Shown: one piece after another, positions 11,272 to 21,650 of the stretch | How positions within the stretch are numbered: the stretch's first letter is position 1 | Layout of the letters: each line of letters opens with the position of its first letter | Origin: Panagrolaimus kolymaensis | Lineage: Eukaryota; Nematoda; Chromadorea; Rhabditida; Panagrolaimidae | Direction: 5' to 3' | DNA length: 64,000 nucleotides | Assembly: GCA_028622995.1 (NCBI GenBank) | Contig: JAJQJQ010000014.1 | Span: 682,001 to 746,000, forward strand | Position numbers and translations under genes: made by a program | The notes under the pieces: model-generated | Database searches by the model: none | What the model saw: only the letters and a program-made list of their open reading frames with translations | Told to the model about the DNA's origin: nothing

Positions 11272-13547
11272 ATGTTGTATGATTTTTTGGATCCCATTAA
11301 TATTGTAACTATTTTATCTATTACCATTTATTTTGTATTTTTGGGAATGTAAGTTTTTGACTTTTTTTTATTGTATTATTCATGGCAAAAAAAGCTATAT
11401 AAAAATTAAAAGTTGGGCTTACTTACTTTATAGCACTGAAAAAAATGGCGGATTTCTAAAAGATAATTTTGGAGCTAAGAAATTTTTTTCATTTTTCATT
11501 CAAAACACTTTTTAAATATTATTTAGGACTTCAACAAATAAATTTTGATTACAAAAATTTCGATTTATTACATCACTTTTGTGTCTGAAAAAATTATTTA
11601 TTTACTAGACTCTTGTTTACCTAAAAAAATAATTTATATGTTTTTTCTTTAATTTGAAGGTTGATTCGCTTTTTTTCTTTATCTATTTTTCGGCATCAAT
11701 ATTTTTTGTTGTCACTCAAAAAAGTCGAGTCCTCTTTTCAAAAACAAAAAAATAGAAGAGGATCTTACGTAAAAAATCATTAATTATTTTTTCATTCTTC
11801 CAACAAAGAAAAAAAATCCAGAATGCAGTGAAAGCTTTTTTTGGTTGCGGCTAAAAAAATAAAAGAAGATGCGATAATCTCTTAACCAGTTTTCTTTGTG
11901 GCTTCGAAAACATATTTATGGCTTTGGATTTATTTAGTGTAAAGCAAAGCAAAGCAAAAAATATAATTTTTCAACGCAAAAAATTATCTGAAAAGATTTT
12001 TGTGGGGAGAAAATATAACTTTGATTTTTTTGTGTTATATTTATTTTATCTTTGAAACGAAAAATAACGAAGAACGTGATTGCATTGAAATGAACTAACT
12101 TTTTTTTCCTTTTCTCGACGTCATAGAGGAATGTCAAAAAAATAGGAGACAATTAAGAAGGTCTAAGTGTTTGATAAAATGTATATAGTGGCTACAAAAA
12201 ACGACTTAAATAAACTTTTATTAATTAATTAATAAAAATTTTTTGCCTTTTTCCTTAAAAAAATTCGTCAATGTTTTAAAAAGTTAAAACAATTATTGTA
12301 TAAAGTTTTAAAGCTAAAGATAACTCTCAAAAACGAAATCCAAAAAAGTTTTGATTTCTGACAAAAAAACAATTTCTTTTTTAATAAAAAAAAATCAAGT
12401 TTTCTGCAAGTTTAAAAAATTTTTGTTGATTTTTCAAAAGCTAAACCATTATTTTTTTTTCTTTCACCAAATTCTTTTCAAACTTTAATCCTGCATCAAT
12501 TTTTTTTTCTTCTTCAGATTTCTCTCAGTTGGTGGAATTTGTATGAGTTTATATCTAAAATTTAATCCTTTAAAACCCATCAATGAAGAAAATAATAATA
12601 TTCCTGAATGTCTTATGGAAGTAAGTATTTTGAAATTTTCTTTTTGTATTTTATTTAAATCTAAAAATGGATTTTCTCTATATAAAAAATTATTCATGGA
12701 TAATAAAAACCAAAGCGATCAAAAACCTCTCTCACCATTTTAATGTTTTTTTTCAATAGCCAAAATATAAAAAAATTAGATAGTTTGGAGGCGGCAAACC
12801 AATTTGGCATCAAAAAAACAACAAAAAAAACTATTTACAGAAAGAAAATTTGTTTTTTTTTTATGGAAAAAAAAAAAAAGATTGCATAAAAATTGAACAA
12901 CAAAAGAAGACAGGCAAATAATTTTGTTTGTTTGTTAAAACTTTTACCTTGATTTTTGAACACTTTTTTTTTGTTGATACAAAATACATCAATTTTTATT
13001 TTATTTTTTTTTCTTCGTTATGAAACCAAAACAAAAATCAAAAGCGGCATTGCTTTAAAATTTACGAAACCTTTACTCTAAGTTTCATAAAAAAAAAATG
13101 ACGTATTGCTTTATTTTTTGACGTGGGGTTGATTGAATAACAAAGTTCATAGGTACTTTGGTTGATGAAATAAAAAAAAATTTATTTTCTCAATCGAATT
13201 TATTCTTGTTTTTTTTTTGCATGCGAAAAAACATGTAATATGAACGTAGAGTATAATTTCTCATAACCAAAAGTTCAAAAAACTTATACACTAAAAAAAA
13301 TAAGTTTGAAAAAAAACATACGAGTTTTTTTAAATTTGATCTGAAAACAGCTGAGAGGGGAAAAATAAAAAAGGAGTAAAATTAAGAAATTGACTCTCAA
13401 TAAAATTCTAAAAATCAAAGTTAGAGAATTTTAAATTTTTCACCAAAAAATAATCCTAAAATCTTAATAATAAAATTTTTTTAGCGTGGCTCTACAGCAT
13501 CTCCCATTCATGGTGCTTCCACTGTTCATCCCATAGTTAAACTATAA
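11272..13547 (+). CDS. Small single-pass membrane protein, three exons
   Basis: Three short exons join in frame: 11272-11348, 12518-12620 and 13485-13547, giving 80 residues with TAA at 13545-13547. Exon 1 ends on GTAAGT, exon 2 begins after TTCTTCAG and ends on GTAAGT, and exon 3 follows TTTTTTTAG. The product begins MLYDFLDPINIVTILSITIY, with a long hydrophobic segment at about residues 9-40. It then has a polar region (KFNPLKPINEENNNIPEC) and a Ser/Thr/His-rich tail (GSTASPIHGASTVHPIVKL). The introns are about 1.17 and 0.86 kb, long for this window. I do not recognise the family. Support is the phase agreement across two junctions and the consensus splice sites; transcript data are absent. 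A separate 36-codon ATG ORF at 13750-13860 lies in the putative 3' UTR. Confidence 0.6.
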
Positions 13548-14871
13548 CCAAACACCTACAATCACTTTTCTAAAATCAATGAGATCAGACTATCTCAAAA
13601 CTGCCACCATAAATATTTCAAAAAAAAAGAAAGTTCAATGTTACATTGATACTTACAAATTGCAAACGATGTAAAACCCAACCAACAACAACAATTATTG
13701 ATACCTTGATCTCATTTTTCTATAGTACCTCTTTCTTTATTTTCTTGCCATGGCCACTTCCTTTCCTTTTTCTAACTTTACTACACTAGGCTATACCGCC
13801 AGCCACCATCAGCATTTTCCACTGTTCGTTCCAATTGCCACCTGTCGTTCAATGATTTGACTATTTCCTTTTTCTTTCCTGTGACGTAGTATTACTTAAT
13901 TTAGTTTTTTTAATACCACCTTTTTTTCTTTTGTTTTCTCAACTTTTATAATGAATTTCACGTTTCTTAATATTTTATCATCATGTCTCGCATGTTTCCT
14001 GTGAAAAAAAAATAACTTTTGTTAATCACGATTTCTTTTAATTTCTTTCATTTCATTACAGCAGCATTGTTTCTTTTTTTCATTGATTAATTACTTAAGA
14101 CAGACATGGACATGGACATTCGATAAATACGTTCAAATTAAAACAAAATAAATGTTTGATAATAAATTTTTTTTGTACACCCAAACTTTTTGTCTTTTGA
14201 AATGGATTATGAAAATCGTTTAAGCAAATTGAAATTTCGTTTTTTACTTTAGGAAGCCGAGGTTCAATGAAAAAAATTATACATATGAATTCGATATACA
14301 GAATAAAGTTTATAAAAAAATGTTATTTACTTTCAAAAATTTAACATAATATCTTTTATGACATTTAATTAATATTTTTGACTTCTTTTTAAATTCCATG
14401 GTGTGTCTTGATGTTGTTGCGAAAGTTTTACTTATGGCATTTCTTGCATCCTATAATGCGAAGCGTTGTTTCTTTTAGACCAATATCAATTTTGGTTTTG
14501 TTCCCAACTTCTCGTTATGAAGAATTTTCACAAAACGGCATTTGTACAATATTACCGAATTATATTTAAATAATTAATTTTTTATGAGTAAAATAATATC
14601 TATTACAGTCTAATAAAAAAAAAGTTTTTCACAAAATTAAAATTAAATTAAAGATTCAAAAATTTGAGAAAAAAAAATCGAAGAAAATAAAGAACGCATT
14701 GTTGCTTCCCGCTTCTTTTTTTTCACATCGAAGCAAATTGCTTTGCTTTATTTCTTAATGAATTTCTTGCTCTGACTTTTCCAGAAAATGACAATCGATA
14801 TTCCATTTCAAATTTGATGGCATCATTCAAAGTCGCTTTCTTTGTTAAAATGAAAATAAAGAGAAATAAAT
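13548..14871. other. 3' UTR and intergenic gap
   Basis: Likely 3' UTR of the small membrane-protein gene. It includes an unusually C-rich stretch at 13690-13870 that carries a 36-codon ORF (13750-13860, starting MATSFPFSNFTT) behind a possible acceptor TTCTATAG. AATAAA-type signals occur near 14148. The remainder is AT-rich with no recognisable gene, up to the target-site duplication at 14863-14871. Confidence 0.4.
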
Positions 14872-15182
14872 GGGAGTGGGTAAAAGGCGGAGGCGGAGTG
14901 GAGGCAAGCGGTATTTGGCGGAGGCGGAGGCCGAGTGTGGGTAATTGGCGGAGTCTGAGTTTAAATAGGATTTTAAGGTTAGATAATTATTGAAAATGCT
15001 TCAAAATAGCCTCCAAATATACTTTTTTACCAATATTAGCCATTAACATATCAAAAATTTTTAACTTTACTGGTGGAGGCTATTAGAAGCACACGAGTAA
15101 ATGGCGGAGTTTTGCCTTTTTTGACTCCACCTTCGCTCCAATTTTTTTTAAAATGGTTTTTTACATTTCTTAAAATTTTCAA
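14872..15182 (+). repeat. Left terminal inverted repeat of the 14.9 kb element
   Basis: Matches the reverse complement of 16023-16332 almost base for base. It contains two GGCGGA units at the outer edge where the right copy has three. The repeat carries short ORFs of its own, which I regard as accidental. Confidence 0.85.
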
Positions 15183-15299
15183 TATAAGATGTTTACTTTC
15201 TCCGAAAATAAAAATGGCGACCAAAATAAAAAATATATATCGATTGTTTATTTCCTAATGAATGATTTTTTTCTATTTTTTTAGTCGCGCTTTTGGCAT

Positions 15300-15820
15300 T
15301 TGCTTTTAAAAACAAAATATCTTTTGAGAAAAAAGTTGTTTATTTTCATTTATTCGTGTCTTACTTTTTTGTATGGTAAACAACATTTATATTTTGAAAT
15401 GCAGCTTATCTTTGACTATGTTAAAAGGTCTGGATATCAACATCTGATTGCTGGAGTTCTTGATTGGCTAACAACTCGACTTTTATCTACTATGTTTTTT
15501 ATAAGTGGAACTTTTTTAACCTCCATTCGCTCTTATGTTATCTTAACCAAAGGTCAATGGTACCCAAGCTTTATCAACTACATTGGAGAAGCGTGGATGT
15601 TTAACGGGGCATATGTAAAAAAAAAATGGAACTAACAGAATGCATGAACCAGGAGATTCTGAATTCTATTTTCAATATCAGGTATAAAAAAAACTCGCAA
15701 CTACATCTTTTTAGTCGCTTTTTTCAGTACATTCCTGAAATGTTGGTTTTTACCGGATTTTGTTTATATTGTCTTTCAAGGAAGCATTGGCTTTGTTTAT
15801 CACTAAAAATCCAACTATAA
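15300..15820 (+). CDS. Coding-like sequence inside the transposon, possibly captured gene fragment
   Basis: Between the inverted repeats an open frame (15300-15635) contains a segment from about 15403 that looks like real protein: LIFDYVKRSGYQHLIAGVLD, then a hydrophobic stretch and GQWYPSFINYIGEAWMFNGA. Shortly downstream another stretch reads YIPEMLVFTGFCLYCLSRKH to TAA at 15818-15820. Splice-like signals occur near 15394 (GCAG), 15617 (GTAAAA) and 15727 (TTTTTTCAG), so part may be interrupted by introns. I do not recognise the protein and it is not a transposase I know. It could be a host fragment carried by the element or the remains of an element gene. Confidence 0.3.
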
Positions 15821-16022
15821 GTACAATCATATATTTCAGAAAATGTCCTTAAAATATATAAGATTTTAATTGTTAAAAAATACAAACTATATTAGTACAA
15901 ATGTATATAAATGAATCGTAATTTCTTTTCGATAATTTTGCTTTAGTTAACAATAAATTATTAATTAAAATGTTTATGTATACAACACATGCTACTATTA
16001 TACAGATTTCTCAAGGAATAAC

Positions 16023-16332
16023 AAGATTCAAAATTTTTAAAAAACCATTTAAAAAAAATTGGAGCGAAGGTGGTGTCAAAAAAGGCAAACTCCGCCATTT
16101 ACTCGTGTGCTTCTAATAGCCTCCACCAGTAAAGTTAAAAATTTTTGATATGTTAATGGCTAATATTGGTAAAAAAGTATATTTGGAGGCTATTTTGAAG
16201 CATTTTCAATAATTATCTAACCTTAAAATCCTATTTAAACTCAGACTCCGCCAATTACCCACACTCCGCCTCCGCCTCCGCCAAATACCGCTTGCCTCCA
16301 CTCCGCCTCCGCCTCCGCCTTTTACCGCTGCC
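16023..16332 (-). repeat. Right terminal inverted repeat of the 14.9 kb element
   Basis: Inverted copy of 14872-15182. It carries three GGCGGA units at the outer edge and ends just before the second GAAATAAAT target-site copy at 16334-16342. Confidence 0.85.
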
Positions 16333-16634
16333 GGAAATAAATTTTGTCTGTTTTTTCTCAAAAAATGTGTCGCTTGATATTACAAAGTGAAGGCTATAGC
16401 TTTCTAACTTGAGAATAAAAAAAGAATATTTCATTAATTTTTTTTATCTCTTATTATTTTATTTTTACCCATATTTAAAATTTTACACACAACAAATCAT
16501 TTTGTAAAAAACAAACACACAAAAGGCATCAAAGAACATAAATGTAAAAAAAATTTAAATTCTTGTCACTAAATTAATACACAAAAAAAACAAAAAATGC
16601 AAAAAATATGTAAGTATTTTAAAAATATTTTTAT

Positions 16635-19600
16635 CTAAACTTTTGAAAGTGGAATTTCTGTCAAATTTTCTGTTGGAGTATCATTTGTTTTAATTTCGGG
16701 TCTATCCATCGCATTTGTAGCAATCATAGGTGAAGGAGTTCTTGAACGATCAGGATATTTAGGAACTGGTAAACTTCGAGATGCTTCAAGTGGAGATTTA
16801 TTAAATGCTGCAATTTCCCCAACAACTGGATGGGTTCCAAATTCATCCGCATCTTCCACAACATTTTCATCTTCTTTAGGTACAACTTTTCCAAGATTAA
16901 ATCCAAATCGAACATAATCAAACATGACGAGAAAAGCGGGGATGAAAACAAGGGCATGCAAATTGCAAAGAATTACGCATAAGACCATTGTTTTAACAAA
17001 TACCTAAAAAAACAAGAGTTTAAAAATAAGTCCGGCAACAAAAGGGTTTTATTTAGAAGAAAAAAATATAAATCTTAGAGCCAAACTTTGTGAAAGTTTT
17101 ATGTCTGAAAAATTAGAAAAAAGTCTTTAAAGAATTTTCAAACGAGACGAAAAATACAAATATTCACGATTGAGTCTAACGAAAAGTTTTTATAATTTTA
17201 AAGATATAAGCTCGAAAATTTGTAAATGTTTTTCAATTTTTTTTATAGTTCAAAAATTAAGTTTTAGCATGAGGGAAATTTTTTTGGCTGGGAATCCCGG
17301 CCCGGGATTACAAAATTGTCAAATTTCCACTTCGATAGCTACAAACCACTACTTACCGTAGACATATAAATATGCACAAAAAGCAATGAACAAACGCATA
17401 AAATCATTGAAACTCCAGCTTGAATAGCTGGAAATGCAATGGTTGATAAACAACTGGCTAATTTCACTTTTGGATCCGATCGATGTCCTTCTCGAACGGT
17501 AGCCAAATAATAATGGAAACTTGTGTGAGCGGGTAAATCACAGGAAGAACCAACACAAATTATCATAGCTGCCATAGAAATAGGATCCAAATCAACGTGC
17601 CACCATGAAATTAATCCAAGAATCCCGATACAAATGGATAAAACAGCCACAGTGGCAATCGTAACAGCGAACCAACTATTTAAGAAAATATAACATACAA
17701 ATCCCATGCATACTAATGCACCCATAACAGATTGCCATGTATCAGTTGGCATATTTTCAATTAAATCTAAAAAATGAGAGAGGAAATTTAAATAAAGGTA
17801 TGAAAAGAAAAAATCAACAAAAATTTTTTTGCTTTACAAAATTTAAAAGTTTCTAAAGATTTTGAGATTTTAAAATAAAAAAATATTTCTTAAAAAATTT
17901 GGAAAAAATTTTTTTTTGTTATTATTTTTTAATCCAATAAAAATAAAAGGTTTTTAGGAATGTCCACAGTTATAAAACAAAAGATGGTTGCTTACCCAAG
18001 AAAACTCCATCTTCATGATAAACACTTGCATCAAAATCGCCAGTATATTTATCCACCGTGTCTCTCCATTTATTTAATAGTTTTCCTCTTTCAGTCCAAA
18101 TGGATAATTCTTTTCCATGATAAGCTGTGGTGAAAAAGAATTTTTCTAATCTCGTATCATTTGTGAGACGAATAAATCCACCCCAAAAGGAGTATTCAGG
18201 CCAAGCAATAAAACTGGGTAAATCTTCATCATTATAAAGTGGAACCAAATCATTTATTTTTTTCATCAACGAATCATTCGGAGTTGGCAAAGTTGAATTA
18301 AGTTCGAAATTTTTTGAATCATCTCCAATGGGTTCCTCTGGTGGCTCAATATCTTCCTCTTCAAAATCGCTATCCTCAAAACTGTTTTGAAATTGTAAAA
18401 AGTCTCGAACAAAATATTTAGTTCCCACAGGTCCCCAACCGCCTTGGAGGCCTAAAAAAATTGAATAAAACTAAAATAAAATTGGTTTAATAATGGGTTA
18501 TTTACCTTCCATATCTTTAACAAATTGATTCATTCGACGAAGCCTTTCATGGTTCGAGAAATTTCCTGGATTATTAACGAACACTGTAGCCATGGTGAAA
18601 TGGGGAACTTGATATTCCACTCGAAGTTTATCAAGTGCGAGTAAAGGTGAATCAGCGGTGAAAAGTTTTTGAGTGGAAAGATTAATATTCAGTCTCGTGA
18701 TTCCCTTAAGGAGGAAACATTTTTATTAAAAAACGAAACAATTTTATAGGAAAAAATTTAGAAAATTCTTTGATCAAAAAAAGAAGCTATTTTTTCTAAG
18801 GGTGGAAACGGGACGGGACGAAAAATTTTGGTCCCGGGACGGGACGGGACGTAAAAATTTGACTTTTTAATGGAAAAAATGCTCAAAATTTGAAAAAATA
18901 GGGACGTCCCGTCCCGGGACCGGGACGGGACGGGACGAAAAGTTTGGTCCCGGGACGGGACGGGACTGGAAAAAGTCGTCCCGTTTCCACCCTTAATTTT
19001 TTCTTTTTTGTTTTCCATTTTTGAGCCTCGTTGTAAAGGTTGCTAATTTTACAAAAATTATAATAAAACTTACATAAACAGAAAAAAGGATGTAACCAAA
19101 ATAAAATAATATAATAAAACTTGCGACGAATTTGTTTGCAATAAAACTAACATAAGCCCATAATGATTTTGAGAAAGCTTCTTTAGTTTCATCATGAAAT
19201 TTGGAACTTTGTCTCTGAAAGATAGCCGCCAATTTGCTGTGTTCTTTTTTTTTTCTATTTTTTTTTTAAACTTACAGTAAGTTGATTATGATTAGCAATA
19301 TTAGCTTTTTTATCTCTTAAACTTAATTCTCTTTTATTTCTTTCTGCACGTTCCACTTTAATTTCATATCTTCCAATTAGGGACATTAATCCAGTGTAGA
19401 AAGACATTTGATATATAAATGCCACAGCCATCGAAGCTAAATTACCCACACAAAGTAAAGTAATTTCAGGGGAAGAAGTAAAAGCTCCAACAGCATCCGC
19501 CAAAATATTTGTTAATGCTGAAATCATAATAGCTGGACCCACTTCACTTAAAACTTCAGCAATTCGATATCCAATTTGACTATTTCGTCTATTAGGTTTT

Positions 19601-21650
19601 TCTCGACATTGTTGAATAACTCTTTGCCATTCATGAATCATTAAATATGAGGAATCAACTCCAATAGCCAAAACCAAAAATGGAATTACGCATAGAATTG
19701 AGGCGAAACGCATTCCACAAAGAAACATGAAAGCCAAAGCTGTGCCACAAGACATAAATGGAAGAATACACGCGCAAAGGGCCAATAAAATTTTTGGTAA
19801 ACTATGTTGATGGAGATATATGGCACGAACGACCACGCTAATCACAGCGCAAGCACACATAATCAAGAATCCAACGGAAAGGTAAGGCACCAAAGAAATT
19901 CCAGCTCGAACCATTTCTTCTTCAACATACGTTGTAGAAAGGACATAAATTTCAAGGTTTTTACTTTTGTAATTACTAAAAAAATAAATTAATTTTAAAT
20001 AAACTTTTTTAGGTTAGGAAATTAGAATATTTTTTCGGGTTTTAGCAAGAAAATTAATATATTACAAAAAATTTAAAATCAAAATACTTAAAAAAATTCT
20101 TTAACTTTTTTAAGTATAAAAAAAAACAAAAAAGCCATTTTTTATATTTTAAAATTTTCTTTTTTATTATCTCAAATTGTTTTTAAAATTTTAAGACTTT
20201 CCAACTCCTTAATTTTAAAATTAAGAATCAAATAAAGCTTCTTTTATTTTAATATTTTTAATAAATTCTTACTTTTTAAAATAATTAACTATTTTCATTT
20301 CATATGCTTTTATATCAGCATCTTCCCAACCTATTTCATGTTCAGCTCGAAATTGTAATACAATCATTTTAACATATTTCATATTTGTTACATGTTCTCT
20401 CAATTTTTTAGGTGAAATTGTTGTATTTTCTGGAATATCATCAGGCATAACCAAAGTTTCATTATTGAGGTCAATTCCAAAGAAATTATTTTGTAATGAA
20501 AGCTGCCGGCCAAAAATGGAAGAAATTGGATATTTCAATTCCATTCTCCCTGTGAGTGGTTGACCTTTATCAGCTAATTCATTTTGAATTTGAAAGCCAT
20601 TCTGCAATAAAAAAAATTTATCAAATATCTATGTTTTAATTCTAAAATTTTTCCAGAATCATGGAAATTTTCGCATCAAGGCTCCAATGAAAAAGAAAAT
20701 ATCCAATGAGAGTGAAGAAAATATTTGTTTCACACTTAAAAAAGTGATTTTCAGAAACTTATGAAACTTACATAAAATTGTCGAACTGGTTCATTAATTT
20801 GGCAAAAACTAATACAAAAATCATTAAATGGCTTGGATTCATTTCGTTTTTTATTATATAACGTAAAGTTGGACATTGTGTAATCCAATATCTAAAATTT
20901 TAAATTTTTTAAATCACTTCTAAAACCATAGAAATTATTAAAAAAAAATCTCACATCAATGGTTTCATTTAAATGATCATTTCTTAACATAGTTCCTCCA
21001 TCCTTTGCTAAAGCAAAAACATATACAGCTAAACCAAGGCCATCATGAGAAAAAAATTCTTGATATCGTTTATATTCATCTCGAGCTCGAGCTCCATAAG
21101 GGGAATAACCAGTAATATCATTTTGTTGACTGAAAAAAGATATACAAATATTTTTTATAATTTAGAATTAATTTTCTTACGGTGTAGTAAAAAGTTTAAC
21201 CATAGCCAAAGCACTAATAATAAAACAAATAACAATGGCTTGCCAATCATGTTCAGCAATAAAATATCCCCATCTACGATACATTCGAATAATGAATGAT
21301 ACAAATCGAGGGGCTTGAGCTTCATTACTATTGTTTGGTAATTCTGACATAATATCTAGGGAACGTTGACCAACCAAAATGGATGTTCTTCGTCGTTCAC
21401 TAAATGGTCGAGAACTCAATCGTCGTCGCTCCATCGGGGTTATGGATGGACGATTTGGAGTGACGACAGTGGTGGCAAAAGCACTATTAGAATTTTTTGA
21501 TGCAAAATTTGCTCGTCTTTCTGCTGCTGCCGCTGCTGTAGCTGCTGCGGCTGTTGCAGCGGAGTCATTTCCATTTGAAGATGTTATTGGCGGCGGGGTT
21601 GCTCCTGAAGTGGTTGTTGGAGGCGAATCTATAGCAGGCGACGGTGCCAT
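16635..21650 (-). CDS. Patched-related (PTR) multi-pass membrane protein with sterol-sensing domain
   Basis: Ten exons join in frame to 1122 residues: 21650-21181, 21129-20955, 20891-20772, 20601-20273, 19975-19276, 19214-19074, 18704-18506, 18451-17996, 17766-17357, 17003-16635. The layout is that of RND-fold Patched-related proteins. There is an Ala/Ser-rich cytoplasmic N-terminus, TM1 (WQAIVICFIISALAMVKLF), a first lumenal domain, then a sterol-sensing block of five helices in exon 5. That block includes the hallmark FLVLAIGVDSSYLMIHEWQR with GVD. A second lumenal domain and the second TM block follow (VMGALVCMGFVCYIF; ICVGSSCDLPAHTSFHYYL). Nematode PTR proteins act in cuticle formation, moulting and lipid or sterol handling; the specific role here is inferred. 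The length fits the family. The start is the only ATG before TM1 in exon 1. An intron (19073-18705) contains a short MITE. Confidence 0.9.
18798..18995. mobile_element. 198-base MITE with GC-rich GGGAC repeats in a PTR intron
   Basis: Begins AAGGGTGGAAACGGGACGG and ends with its inverted complement (GTCCCGTTTCCACCCTTA). It is flanked by a perfect direct repeat ATTTTTTCT (18789-18797 and 18996-19004). The interior consists of tandem and inverted GGGAC/GTCCC units around an AT-rich centre, so the whole could fold into hairpins. An 8-9 base duplication suggests a hAT-like or Mutator-like origin. The duplication is T-rich, so chance is not excluded. It lies entirely in the intron between 19073 and 18705 and does not disturb coding. 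Confidence 0.65.

Larger units (their letters stand above)
14872..16332. mobile_element. Non-autonomous DNA transposon with long terminal inverted repeats, Mutator-like
   Basis: A 1.46 kb element bounded by a perfect 9-base direct repeat GAAATAAAT (14863-14871 and 16334-16342). The ends are nearly identical inverted repeats of about 310 bases (14872-15182 and 16023-16332). They differ by one GGCGGA unit, single-base indels and a few substitutions, so the insertion looks recent. The outer part of each repeat is GC-rich with tandem GGCGGA-type units; the inner part is ordinary AT-rich sequence. A 9-base duplication with long repeats is the Mutator/MULE hallmark. The outermost 10 bases align with two mismatches and one indel, so the exact ends could be a base or so off. 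No transposase is encoded. The interior (15183-16022) holds coding-like sequence (see separate entry). Confidence 0.75.

Noticed and set aside
15073..15258. 60-codon frame within the left inverted repeat
   Set aside because: It lies in transposon terminal repeat sequence and runs into AT-rich interior; the composition follows the repeat rather than codons.
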